64,000 nucleotides of DNA from an uncultured Clostridia bacterium (GCA_937900415.1 CALCEY010000017.1:1-64000), one strand, 5' to 3'; shown: positions 8,178 to 16,662, counted from the first letter of the stretch. Numbers and translations are program-made. The notes: a model not told the origin generated them from the letters alone.

Positions 8178-9125
8178 CTATTTTTCCAATTTTGCAATAA
8201 AAATTTTTCCCAGCTCATAATAAACCAGTCCTTTCATTTCTAATACAGACAATGTTTTGTTAATTTCCGTCGGAGATTTTCCGAGCCTGCCGCACAAAAA
8301 ATCTATTGTCGCGCCGCCCTTTTCCGCGATAGCGTCATAAGCTTTTCTTTCCTCTCCAGTCATATTCATTCCGCCTTTTTCCGAAGCGGCCATACGATTT
8401 CCTTTCTCCGTTATCCAAGCCGTTATTAAAGCTTCATGACCTGCGGCATAATGTTCTCCGCTGCCGCGAACTGCTTCCACCTCCTCAAGCAGGCCTTCGA
8501 CGGAAGTTATTATCCTCGCACCGTCTCTTATCAATCTGTTGGTTCCTGTACTGTATGGACTTGTTATATTTCCGGGAAGAGCGAATACGTCTGTACCCAT
8601 TTCCGCAGCTCTTACGGCCGTTATCGCTGCTCCGCTGCTTTCTCCGGCCTCAACGACAACCACAGCCGAAGAAAGAGCTGCTATAATCCTGTTTCTCATC
8701 GGAAAAAACCAGGGCTTCGGCGTCGTTTTCGGAGGATATTCGGATATGATGAGCCCTCTCTTGCTTATTTCTCCATAAAGCTCACGGTTGACTCCCGGAT
8801 AGCAGATATCAGGTCCGCAACCCAAAACAGCTATTGTATCTCCTCCTTGGCTCAGTGCTCCCCTATGGGCAAGCCCGTCTATCCCGGCCGCCATGCCGCT
8901 AACGGTGATTATGCCGCGTGAAGCAAAAGCTTTTCCTATTCTGAGGGACGTCTGCCTGCCGTACTCACTGCATTTACGTGCGCCCACCACCGCGACCTTA
9001 AATCCTGTCATCAGGGAAATATTTCCTATACAATACAAAGTTTCTACAGGATCTTCCATGTCTGCCAGTACGGCGGGAAATGCCTTGTCCCCTTTCCTTA
9101 ATATTTTAATATTATTTTCATTCAT
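8178..9125 (-). CDS. dprA: DNA-processing protein DprA (Smf)
   Basis: A 315-residue RecA-loading protein that protects incoming single-stranded DNA in natural transformation; it is widely conserved even in species not known to be competent. The Rossmann-like core (about 45-235) contains VVGARKCSEYGR, SGMAAGID, VLGCGPDICYP, FPMRNRIIA and SSGAAITA, all diagnostic. The C-terminus (about 255-315) is a small winged-helix domain (IDFLCGRLGKSPTEINKTL). It starts 5 nt after the yifB stop, so it is in the yraN-yifB-dprA operon. Confidence 0.95.
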   Translation of the reverse strand: MNENNIKILRKGDKAFPAVLADMEDPVETLYCIGNISLMTGFKVAVVGARKCSEYGRQTSLRIGKAFASRGIITVSGMAAGIDGLAHRGALSQGGDTIAVLGCGPDICYPGVNRELYGEISKRGLIISEYPPKTTPKPWFFPMRNRIIAALSSAVVVVEAGESSGAAITAVRAAEMGTDVFALPGNITSPYSTGTNRLIRDGARIITSVEGLLEEVEAVRGSGEHYAAGHEALITAWITEKGNRMAASEKGGMNMTGEERKAYDAIAEKGGATIDFLCGRLGKSPTEINKTLSVLEMKGLVYYELGKIFIAKLEK

Positions 9126-9130
9126 GTTTT

Positions 9131-10705
9131 TTATTCCTGTCTTCTGGAGAAAATCCTTTCTTCCGTCAAAATCCTCGTATATTGAAAAGAGGAAGCAAGA
9201 TGTTCCTCCTCTATCTCTTCCTTCCCTTCCATGTCCGCCACTGTTCTCGCTAATTTGAGAATCTTATTGTATCTTCTCGGGCTCATTCCAAAGGAATCAT
9301 AAATTCGGCCTATAAAGCGTTTACATTCTTTATTCAAATTGCAAAATTCCTCCGCATCCTTTTCGCTCATACGGCTGTTGCGGGAAAAACCTCTGTTTTT
9401 AAATCTCTTCTCCTGTATTTTCACCGCAGCAGCAACCATACTCCTTAATTCCTCCGTAGACTGAGTGTTTTCTCCCTCAAGCTCTCCATAATCGGCTCTC
9501 TGTATCTCTATGCACATGTCTATCCTGTCTGCGAGCGGCCCTGAAAGCTTACTTCTGTATTTTTCTATCTCCGTCTGGCTGCAAGTACATCTGTGCAGCG
9601 GATCTCCCAAAAATCCGCATCTGCACGGATTGGCTGCTCCGATAAAAAGGAAATCAGCGGGAAAAACGTGAACCGTGCCGCGTCTGACCAGTCTGACCTG
9701 CTTCTCCTCCATAGGCTCTCTCAGAGCTTCAAGGGTATTCCCGGGAATTTCCAGCATTTCGTCTGCAAAAAGTACCCCTCTGTGGGCAAAGGACGCCTCT
9801 CCCGGCGACGGAACATTCCCGCCTCCGATAAGCTGTGCTTTCGTAATCGTTCCCGAAATTTGTCTGAAAGGTCTGTTTCTTATCACCGGCATATCTTCTC
9901 CAAGCAGTCCGGCCGCCGAATACACCGCCGAACTTTCCAGCTGCTCTCTGAAGCTCATCGGCGGCAAAAGTCCGGGCGCGCGCCTCGCAAGCATAGTCTT
10001 GCCCGCGCCCGGCGCGCCCACCATCAACAGACTGTGGGCGCCCGCCATCGCCGTTGCGATGGCGGCTTTTGCCGCCCTGTGACCCTTGACGTCAGCAAAA
10101 TCCGGAAAAGCCGTCTCTGCTGCGGCGCTGACGCCTTTATACCGTTCAATATATCCTCCCGCCATATACGAGGCGGCTTCCTCCAACGTTCGTACAGGTA
10201 TCAAATTTATTCCGGCCTGACCCGCAGCAAGACATGCCTCAGCGCAGTTTTCTTCAGGCAAAAGAATTTCTTTTATTTTTCCGCCTGACTTGACGTCTGC
10301 TTTTTCATTCTTTCGATCTTCGGCTGCCGTCATGATCATCGGCAGTGCTCCCTTAACAGCCAGCACTCTTCCGTCCAAGGCCAGCTCGCCGATAAGAAGT
10401 CCTCCTTTTCTCACCGATTCTATCTCACCTGAGGCCATCAGTATTGCAAGGGCTATTCCAAGATCGTAATGACTCCCCTTCTTATGAATATAAGCGGGTG
10501 ATAAGTTGACGGTTATACGCCCCTTCGGATATTTGAAACCGCTGTTTATGATAGCTCGCTTTACCCTGTCTGAGGCCTCTTTCACAGCTGTATCTCCAAA
10601 GCCTATAACTGTGAAATAAGGCAACCCGTTCGTAATGTCGGTTTCAATATCCACCCTTCTTCCCCTGAGCCCCTGAAGGACTATGGTTTCAGTTCTTGAA
10701 AGCAT
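9131..10705 (-). CDS. yifB: YifB/ComM family Mg-chelatase-like AAA+ ATPase
   Basis: A 524-residue AAA+ protein of the YifB/ComM family. ComM of Gram-negative competent bacteria is a hexameric helicase promoting branch migration during transformation; the Firmicute orthologue is less studied. The N-terminal ChlI-type domain covers about residues 20-170, followed by the AAA+ module with Walker A GAPGAGKT (220-227), a Walker B region in LFADEMLEI and a PCRCG block. The C-terminal Mg-chelatase subdomain contains SPRRYNKILKLART. Linkage to dprA supports a DNA-processing role. Gaps are 15 nt to yraN and 5 nt to dprA. Confidence 0.94.
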   Translation of the reverse strand: MLSRTETIVLQGLRGRRVDIETDITNGLPYFTVIGFGDTAVKEASDRVKRAIINSGFKYPKGRITVNLSPAYIHKKGSHYDLGIALAILMASGEIESVRKGGLLIGELALDGRVLAVKGALPMIMTAAEDRKNEKADVKSGGKIKEILLPEENCAEACLAAGQAGINLIPVRTLEEAASYMAGGYIERYKGVSAAAETAFPDFADVKGHRAAKAAIATAMAGAHSLLMVGAPGAGKTMLARRAPGLLPPMSFREQLESSAVYSAAGLLGEDMPVIRNRPFRQISGTITKAQLIGGGNVPSPGEASFAHRGVLFADEMLEIPGNTLEALREPMEEKQVRLVRRGTVHVFPADFLFIGAANPCRCGFLGDPLHRCTCSQTEIEKYRSKLSGPLADRIDMCIEIQRADYGELEGENTQSTEELRSMVAAAVKIQEKRFKNRGFSRNSRMSEKDAEEFCNLNKECKRFIGRIYDSFGMSPRRYNKILKLARTVADMEGKEEIEEEHLASSFQYTRILTEERIFSRRQE

Positions 10706-10720
10706 TTTTAAGTCTCCTTC

Positions 10721-11056
10721 CTAAAACTCCAGGCCCTTTATGTGATTGATTGGTATTTCCACCACCTGAAAATCAATTTCCTCGTATTTCTTCTTCGATG
10801 ATGTAAGAAAGTATCTTGCTGCGTTTTTTATATGCTTCTGTTTTCTGTAATCTACAGCTTCCGCCGGGCAGCCATAAATCTCAGAAGTCCTTGTTTTCAC
10901 CTCTATAAAAGCCAACGTCTTTTTTTTCGACGCCACTATGTCTACTTCTCCGTAGGGGCATGTATAATTTCTTGATATTATATAATATCCTTTTCCCTTG
11001 AGCATTTCTGCTGCAAGCTCTTCCCCGAGAATTCCCAGCTTATTCTTATCTGTCAT
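10721..11056 (-). CDS. yraN: YraN/UPF0102 endonuclease-like protein
   Basis: A 111-residue UPF0102 protein with a predicted Holliday-junction-resolvase-like/restriction-endonuclease fold. The nuclease-type residues are visible as GEVDIVA and the downstream FIEVKTR (D...ExK pattern), and the N-terminal KLGILGEELAAEML helix is typical. It is probably the first gene of the yraN-yifB-dprA operon, behind a good promoter 70 nt upstream. The molecular role of the family is unproven, but context suggests DNA processing or repair. Confidence 0.9.
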   Translation of the reverse strand: MTDKNKLGILGEELAAEMLKGKGYYIISRNYTCPYGEVDIVASKKKTLAFIEVKTRTSEIYGCPAEAVDYRKQKHIKNAARYFLTSSKKKYEEIDFQVVEIPINHIKGLEF

Positions 11057-11124
11057 ATTACCTCCCTCAGCGTTCTCTTCACATGAATAATTTCATTTAC
11101 AGCAAACGGTTCCGCCCTGCATAT

Positions 11125-11153
11125 AATTTACATTATTTTACATTTAATGTCAA
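11125..11153 (-). promoter_or_regulatory. Promoter of the yraN-yifB-dprA operon
   Basis: On the minus strand there is TTGACA (complement of 11148-11153), a 17-nt spacer and TAATT-like TAAATT (11125-11130). Distance to the yraN start codon is about 70 nt. Confidence 0.65.
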
Positions 11154-11559
11154 TATGTGTTTATTTTTTCTATAAAGCGTCCGTTTGCGTATATTATATT
11201 GAGTCAGGTTTGCAGGGAACACGTCTTTGCCTTGCAATAGCCTCATATTCTCTTAATTCTTAAAAGTATTGCAGCCGCTTTTTCATTCACGGTAAAAAAT
11301 GACGAAGCCTGCATGCCGAAATTCATACTTTTTATTTTTGGATACTCATACCGGCTTTAGCAAGAAATTCACCCGAAAATTCTGTCAAAAATTCCAAGTT
11401 ATTCAAAATGACAATATTGTCCCATTTATATATGTAATCAGCAAATTTTTACAAGACAAAACACAAAAAATTTGAGCAAATAACGAAATGAAAAAGGAGT
11501 CGGTCCTGATATGCTTCCCCTTAAGTAGACAGATTAAATATCTAAAATAAGATGTTCTG

Positions 11560-11595
11560 AATCATCCGCACGAAATCGTGCAACTGATTTTTTAT
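11560..11595 (+). terminator. Possible plus-strand intrinsic terminator
   Basis: GCACGA/TCGTGC form the inner stem and AATCA/TGATT the outer one, separated by a 3-nt internal loop and followed by TTTTTTA. No plus-strand gene is recognised upstream. Confidence 0.35.
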
Positions 11596-11917
11596 ATACA
11601 CCGCTAAGCTTAGTCTTAGATCTATGTCTGCTGCTGGCGGCTAAAGCTGTCTGCAAGCTTTTCTCCAGCAACCTCCCCTCCTCATCTCTCTCCGCTCGGT
11701 TAGAAAACTACAGGCCTCCTGCCGCCGGTAATCGCAGAAAAAAACATCTCCGCCCTCCGCCTTTCATCACGATAAACGATTACCACTCTGCCCGTTTCTC
11801 TTCAACATCATCCAGCGGCGGACAAACACAGGCTGTCCTCTGTATGCCAGTCAATGACGGTATCCTCCCTTTTACATCATGCACCGGCGTTTAAATAAAA
11901 TCATCATTACAAACTTT

Positions 11918-11966
11918 AAAGGAGTCCCTTTGTGAACCTGAAGGTTCACAAAGGGACTCCTTTTTT
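11918..11966 (+). terminator. Strong intrinsic terminator-like hairpin, 21-bp perfect stem
   Basis: A 21-nt arm at 11918-11938 pairs without mismatch with 11943-11963 around a TGAA loop, and the 3' arm runs into six T on the plus strand. The minus-strand exit (TTTAAAGTTT) is also T-rich but weaker. The nearest upstream plus-strand gene is outside the window; the minus-strand dlt operon ends at 12297. Confidence 0.7.
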
Positions 11967-12296
11967 ATTCGTTTTATCAGTTCCTTTTGGAGGTAAATAT
12001 TTAAGCAGCCAAACAACAACTGCTGCGAAAGTCTCATCTCCGTTCAAATAAACAGTCGTCTGCGGCAAGGAAAAGGCTGCCTTCAGCCGACGGCTTTTTC
12101 CTTATATACAAATTTTTTTCTTGCAAGCAGACATTCCCCCGCAGGGCAGCCATTACGGCCGACGACAGATTTATAATCCGACTTATGACCTCGTCCGTTT
12201 CTTCGTTTCCGCAAATACCGATTTTAACCTAAAGTAAAATCCAAATATTCCGGAAGTCTCATCTTACCTATGGATCTATGATTTTCACCACTTTCT

Positions 12297-12416
12297 TTAG
12301 AAGCCCGCATAAGTAAACTTCGGTGCGTCCGTTCCTATAGCGAAAATCATGTACAGATACATAGTCATCATCATAATGAAGAACAGACTGGTGTAGATGA
12401 AAAACTTCTTATCCAT
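12297..12416 (-). CDS. DltX-like membrane microprotein, last gene of the dlt operon
   Basis: A 39-residue ORF whose ATG overlaps the end of dltD by 8 nt (ATGGATAA), so it is probably translated by coupling. The sequence has a short basic start (MDKKFF), one hydrophobic helix (about residues 5-27) and the ending KFTYAGF. DltX proteins are single-span microproteins of dlt operons with a conserved aromatic C-terminal end of the F-x-Y-x-x-F type, and the tyrosine is reported to carry D-alanine between DltB and teichoic acid. The F-T-Y-A-G-F ending fits. The usual position is upstream of dltA, where nothing similar is found here. Length is slightly below the usual 45-50. Confidence 0.75.
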   Translation of the reverse strand: MDKKFFIYTSLFFIMMMTMYLYMIFAIGTDAPKFTYAGF

Positions 12417-13590
12417 TGATTTTCTGACTCTCAGTAAAAAACTCGTAAGCCTTTTCATTGATCTCTACCCATCCCCTTCCGGCCGGATGCGTATTATCCT
12501 CCAGCCAACCTTTTGTGTAACATTGTCCGAAGAAATCACAGAGCTCAGCGTCGTAGTCCTCTGCGATTTCATGAATTTTTCCTACTATAACGTCTCTGTT
12601 TTCCTTAGGAAAACCTGTATGATCATACCAGTAACCGTTTATCGGAAGAAGCACAAGCATTACTTCCACTCCCTGATCCTTGCAGATGTCGAGGAAAAGC
12701 TTCAAGTCATCGTATTCGGCAGATTCTTTAAAGCTTCTGTCCTTATCGCCGTCTTTAAGCTTTTTCAATACAGGCTTGAATTTTGAATTAAAGAATTTAT
12801 CCTTCATTGCAAACTCATTGCTGCATTCTTTTTTAAACTCTTCGTCCGCCTGTTCTTTCAGCGATTCCCAGTCAGGAACTTCTCCATCTTCTCTCTCATA
12901 CTTTCTGTTATTTTTATGACCGCTTATCTTCCACATTAAGCCGACGCTTATTTTTTCCTTCTCGGAGGCGATCCAGTTATGCATATAATAGTTTACATTA
13001 TCTTTTATGCTGTCTGTACCGTTTATCAGCACTCTCGCATCTCTCTCGGCGTTTTCTTTCATTGCCGGACTTATTTCGAGAAGCTCTTCAGTCCTTTCAA
13101 TAAGCTTATCTTTGAGCTCCGGTGAAAGACTGTCATTCTTCAGCATGGCCTGATACTGGCTTTCGGAAAATCTGGCTGCGAATTTGCTGCCATCTATTCC
13201 TCCCTTTGAAAACCAAGTTGGAGACAGTATCAGCGCTACTTTTTTGCTCTTAAGCTCCGGAGCCAGCGCCGCCATCGTTACAGCGTGAGGAAAGCATTGA
13301 TTTCCTGCCGCTCCTATGCACATCACGTTCAAGCCGGCCTGTCTGAATATCGACGTAGGATGATACGGTGTTTTCTCTCCGTGCTGAAGCTCCGAAGAGC
13401 CAAGCATCATGAACGTATCATCATGCAGGTTTGAAGCTATTGCGCTGTATGACAAATCCTTCTTACTGTTTATCCATGTTCCGAACTCCCTGTTGTTTGC
13501 CTCTATTCTGCTTCCGGCGAAATAATGTACGGATACGACCACAACTATAAACAGCATGGCCGCTGTAATAAAGGCCGCAATCTTTTTCAT
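12409..13590 (-). CDS. dltD: D-alanyl-lipoteichoic acid biosynthesis protein DltD
   Basis: A 393-residue SGNH-type hydrolase/transferase anchored by one N-terminal transmembrane helix (about 4-26) with the catalytic domain outside the membrane. It works at the last step of teichoic-acid D-alanylation. Visible are the nucleophile block MMLGSSELQHG (Ser around residue 60) and the C-terminal D-x-x-H pair in LEDNTHPAGRGW. Length is close to that of other DltD proteins. It starts 44 nt after dltC and overlaps the DltX-like ORF by 8 nt. Confidence 0.95.
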   Translation of the reverse strand: MKKIAAFITAAMLFIVVVVSVHYFAGSRIEANNREFGTWINSKKDLSYSAIASNLHDDTFMMLGSSELQHGEKTPYHPTSIFRQAGLNVMCIGAAGNQCFPHAVTMAALAPELKSKKVALILSPTWFSKGGIDGSKFAARFSESQYQAMLKNDSLSPELKDKLIERTEELLEISPAMKENAERDARVLINGTDSIKDNVNYYMHNWIASEKEKISVGLMWKISGHKNNRKYEREDGEVPDWESLKEQADEEFKKECSNEFAMKDKFFNSKFKPVLKKLKDGDKDRSFKESAEYDDLKLFLDICKDQGVEVMLVLLPINGYWYDHTGFPKENRDVIVGKIHEIAEDYDAELCDFFGQCYTKGWLEDNTHPAGRGWVEINEKAYEFFTESQKING

Positions 13591-13634
13591 TTATACTTAT
13601 ACCCCTTTTTAAAATCTTGTTTCTTATGTTAATT

Positions 13635-13883
13635 TTAATTTATTCTTTTCATTACCTGCGCTACTATCTTGTTTGGAGTGTCCATCTCATCTCTCGTAAG
13701 CTCAGACGGAGCCATAATAACTCCCGTATTCTCCTCTATTTCTATGAGAAGCTCGGTATAGTCGAGTGAATCTATCAAGTCCTCTTCCAAGAGATTGATG
13801 TCAAGGTCCTCTCTTATTATGTCGTCTCCGCATATTTTCTCAAGCAAATCAAGAATTATTTCTCTTACTTTCTTTTCGTCCAT
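13635..13883 (-). CDS. dltC: D-alanyl carrier protein DltC
   Basis: An 82-residue acyl-carrier-type protein that bears D-alanine as a thioester on 4'-phosphopantetheine. The attachment serine is Ser39 in LIDSLDYTELL; most carriers have DSL/DSM here, so the site looks intact. DltA charges it and DltB interacts with it for transfer across the membrane. A GGAGGG motif precedes the ATG. It sits between dltB (55-nt gap) and dltD (44-nt gap). Confidence 0.95.
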   Translation of the reverse strand: MDEKKVREIILDLLEKICGDDIIREDLDINLLEEDLIDSLDYTELLIEIEENTGVIMAPSELTRDEMDTPNKIVAQVMKRIN

Positions 13884-13938
13884 TTTCTTACCCTCCGAAA
13901 TTCATAAATTATCTAAGTTATCTGAATATTTAAAAACT

Positions 13939-15090
13939 TTAAATTATTTCAAGGAATCTTCCCGAGAAGATGAAAAATCCAAACATTACAAGGTTGAAGG
14001 TTATGAACCAGCTGACAAGCTTATACCACTTGTCTTTTTTGTGCTTCTTATAAAACCCGGATTTCTTCTGGTAGATTTCCGTTACAGCCAGCAATACGCC
14101 GTGATAAAGTCCGTATAGTATGTAGCTTGCAGTCAATCCGTGCCACAGTCCCATCAGAAGCATGTTTACCATAAATCCGACGGAGGCGCCTGTCAGCTTT
14201 GTCTTGAACCATTTGCCCTTTATTGAGGCCATCATGAATCTGCTGAATACAAAATCCCTGAACCAGTAAGACAGCGTTATGTGCCATCTGTCCCAGAAAT
14301 CTTTCATATCTGTGCTGAGAAATGGCTCGTTGAAGTTTCCCGGCGTCATTATTCCCAGTATATAACTTGTTCCCACCGCCATCAGGCTATATCCGGCGAA
14401 GTCAAAGAACAGATAGAATCCGTATGAATACATATATATCATGTTGGAAAGCAAGCCGCCCTCCATGCCGAGATAAGTTATTGCCTGATACACTGCCTGC
14501 GCCAGCACAAACTTATAGACCAGACCTTGGCAAATCTTGAACAGTCCCTCGCCCAGCAGGTTAAGATACTCATTTTTGGGTCTTACCAGCCTCAAATCCT
14601 GTTCAAATCTTCTGCTCCTATCGATGGGGCCGGAAAGCAGGCAAGGGAAAAACGTCAGAAAATATGCCATTTCAAACGGCCTGCATTCTTTTATCAAGCC
14701 GTCGTAAATTTCTATTATAACCTGGACTGACTTGAAGGTCATGTATGAAATTCCAATAAAACCAAACAAGCTCAAGCCGAAAAGATCCAGTATTTTATAT
14801 GCCGTCAGAGGAGTCAGCGCCAAAAGCAGGAAAACCCAGAACCATATGCGTTTTCTGCCCTGTCCGGTGCGGATTCTTACATATACCGAAGTTATCACCG
14901 TTTGAAACGCTATGTAGCAGCATATATAAAAAATTTCACTCGGCTTTTCCCACAGAGCCATGAAAACGAAAGCTACAGTCACCAAAAACCCGTAATACTT
15001 TATGGGCTTTTCCATGATTCCAAGGATTACCGCAGGAATCAAAAGTAAAAATGCACATACGAAAAAGTACAGTTCTCCAAACAGATTCAT
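13939..15090 (-). CDS. dltB: D-alanyl transfer protein DltB (MBOAT)
   Basis: A 383-residue polytopic membrane protein of the membrane-bound O-acyltransferase superfamily that moves D-alanine from DltC to the outer face. About ten hydrophobic segments are visible. The MBOAT core is recognisable from FLTFFPCLLSGPIDRSRRF, then DFWDRWHITLSYWFRDFVF, and the catalytic-histidine block GLWHGLTASYI (about residue 290). The start overlaps the dltA stop as ATGA, with GGAGGG 9 nt upstream. Confidence 0.96.
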   Translation of the reverse strand: MNLFGELYFFVCAFLLLIPAVILGIMEKPIKYYGFLVTVAFVFMALWEKPSEIFYICCYIAFQTVITSVYVRIRTGQGRKRIWFWVFLLLALTPLTAYKILDLFGLSLFGFIGISYMTFKSVQVIIEIYDGLIKECRPFEMAYFLTFFPCLLSGPIDRSRRFEQDLRLVRPKNEYLNLLGEGLFKICQGLVYKFVLAQAVYQAITYLGMEGGLLSNMIYMYSYGFYLFFDFAGYSLMAVGTSYILGIMTPGNFNEPFLSTDMKDFWDRWHITLSYWFRDFVFSRFMMASIKGKWFKTKLTGASVGFMVNMLLMGLWHGLTASYILYGLYHGVLLAVTEIYQKKSGFYKKHKKDKWYKLVSWFITFNLVMFGFFIFSGRFLEII

Positions 15091-16589
15091 GCCAGCATGC
15101 CCTCCAGTTTCTTTCTGTCAAGCTTACCGTTGGCGGTAATCGGCATTTCCTCAACAAAGATAACGTTTTTCGGAACCATATATGCAGGCAGCTTTTCTTT
15201 CAGAATATTGCGCAGCCTTCTTCCTTCCTTAAAGTTTCCCTCAAAAGACGGAGCCTTAATAAAAGAAACAAGGTATCTTATCTTTTCACCGTCATATTTC
15301 GGAAGAACGGCTGCCTGTTCTATTCCCGGAATCTCCATGAGATTTGATTCTATATCTCCCAGCTCTATCCTGTAGCCATGAAGCTTTACCTGTAAATCTA
15401 TCCTGCCGCTGCAATAATAGTATCCGTCTTTATAATAGCCGCTGTCGCCGGTTCTGTAGGCTCTCTTTTCATTACCCTCGCTGTCCGTTACGGAAAAAAA
15501 AGCTTTTTCTGTCTTAAGGCTATCCATAAAATATCCCTTTGCCACAGTATCGCCTGCAATAATTATTTCTTCTCCGTCAAAGATTATTTCCGTTCCCGCC
15601 TTCGGCTTTCCTATAGGAAGCAGTTCTTCGCTTCCAAGCATTTCAGGCGTTATGTCCACGGCCGTTACAGCTACCGTAGATTCAGTCGGTCCGTAAGAAT
15701 TTACGACCTTGGCGTTCGGAAATCTTTCCATAAGTTTACCGGCAGTTTCCTTCGTCAGTCTTTCGCCGCAGAAAAGGAAAAGCTTTAAATCCTCGAAGGT
15801 TTTTCCGTTAAAAGAAGGATCGGCCAGACACATGTCGGCAAAGGACGGTGTTGAGACAAAGATCTCTGCCTTTCCTTCTCTCATATACTTAAACATGGCT
15901 GCCGCGTCTTGCTGCATAGTCTTTTCAAGGCATAAAAGAGTTCCTCCTGAAACGAGGCAATTGTACAAATCCATCACCGACAAATCGAAGGAAAAGGGCG
16001 CCTGATTTATAAATACTCCGCTGCGCTGCTTTCCTGCAAGCGCGTCGTCTATCAGAGCCTTTGACCAACAGAGAAAGTTTTTAAGGTTATCCGCCGATAT
16101 TTCAACCCCCTTTGGCTTTCCTGTGCTTCCCGAAGTGAATATGATGTAGAAAGTATCGTCCCCGCTGACTCTTTTTTCCGCAGAGATTGCTTCTGTTTCG
16201 GTAAGCTTTTCTTCTACGCTTCGAACATCTATGATTCTGAAACCGTCAAGCTCAAGCGGTTCTGCTGCCAAAATCACATCGTTTCCTATCGCATTCGCTA
16301 TATCCTCTATTCTTGTCCTTGGCATAGAAATATCCACAGGGCAATATGCTCTTCCGGACTTGACGCAAGCTAAAAAACATACTATCATCTGCGGATTTTT
16401 ATGTCCGTAAACCATTATAGGTTTTTTGTTGTCTTTGAGTGAGGCTGACAGTCTTCCCGCTATTTCGTCAGACTGCTGCCACAGCTGCTTGTAGGTCAGA
16501 GAGCCGTCTGAAGATTCAATGGCTGTTCTGTCCGGATTTTCAGCAGCGATATGCTCTATAATGTCAATCACTGATTTGTCTAAAAACAT
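15087..16589 (-). CDS. dltA: D-alanine--D-alanyl carrier protein ligase DltA
   Basis: A 500-residue ANL-superfamily adenylating enzyme that activates D-alanine with ATP and loads it on DltC. Motifs in order are the P-loop-like IFTSGSTGKPKG, NSYGPTESTVAV, YRTGD, a hinge in GRIDLQVKLHGYRIELGDIE, and the catalytic lysine in NGKLDRKKL near the C-terminus. An upstream in-frame ATG two codons earlier is only 1 nt from the GGGGGA ribosome-binding site, so the second ATG (spacing 7 nt) is preferred. First gene of dltABCD-X, behind a promoter with a YtrA-type operator. Confidence 0.96.
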   Translation of the reverse strand: MFLDKSVIDIIEHIAAENPDRTAIESSDGSLTYKQLWQQSDEIAGRLSASLKDNKKPIMVYGHKNPQMIVCFLACVKSGRAYCPVDISMPRTRIEDIANAIGNDVILAAEPLELDGFRIIDVRSVEEKLTETEAISAEKRVSGDDTFYIIFTSGSTGKPKGVEISADNLKNFLCWSKALIDDALAGKQRSGVFINQAPFSFDLSVMDLYNCLVSGGTLLCLEKTMQQDAAAMFKYMREGKAEIFVSTPSFADMCLADPSFNGKTFEDLKLFLFCGERLTKETAGKLMERFPNAKVVNSYGPTESTVAVTAVDITPEMLGSEELLPIGKPKAGTEIIFDGEEIIIAGDTVAKGYFMDSLKTEKAFFSVTDSEGNEKRAYRTGDSGYYKDGYYYCSGRIDLQVKLHGYRIELGDIESNLMEIPGIEQAAVLPKYDGEKIRYLVSFIKAPSFEGNFKEGRRLRNILKEKLPAYMVPKNVIFVEEMPITANGKLDRKKLEGMLA

Positions 16590-16632
16590 GTTCATTCCCC
16601 CATAATCTCTTACTAATGCTAATCTCCCCCTA

Positions 16633-16662
16633 AGTGTACTATAACATGCAGTACACTGTCAA
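16633..16662 (-). promoter_or_regulatory. dlt promoter with YtrA-type AGTGTA-N13-TACACT operator
   Basis: On the minus strand TTGACA (complement of 16657-16662) is followed after 18 nt by TACACT as -10. The 25-bp palindrome at 16633-16657 (AGTGTA, 13 nt, TACACT) covers the whole spacer and the -10. Inside it the arms extend to AGTGTACT/AGTACACT. This is the operator form described for YtrA, a GntR-family repressor of Bacillus responding to cell-wall-active antibiotics. A second copy with the same geometry is at 59081-59112. No GntR gene is present in the window. Confidence 0.8.

Larger units (their letters stand above)
11154..12296. other. Gene-poor 1.1-kb stretch between yraN and the dlt operon
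   Basis: No convincing gene is seen. It holds a short hairpin with T-run (11560-11595), a 21-bp perfect hairpin with T-run (11918-11966), a third imperfect hairpin (12067-12102; 13 paired positions including two G-U), and a 64-codon minus-strand open frame without a good start (12034-12228). The first two hairpins have their T-tracts on the plus strand although no plus-strand gene precedes them. A fragment around 11494-11532 resembles the end of an IS3-type element. Overall it looks like decayed accessory sequence and/or an unrecognised plus-strand RNA. Confidence 0.4.

Noticed and set aside
9593..10288. 231-codon plus-strand open frame inside yifB
   Set aside because: Antisense to a conserved AAA+ gene; Arg/Ser-rich translation and no start context.
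11365..11400. CodY box-like AAAATT segments
   Set aside because: Compared with AATTTTCWGAAAATT too many positions differ and no gene start is near.
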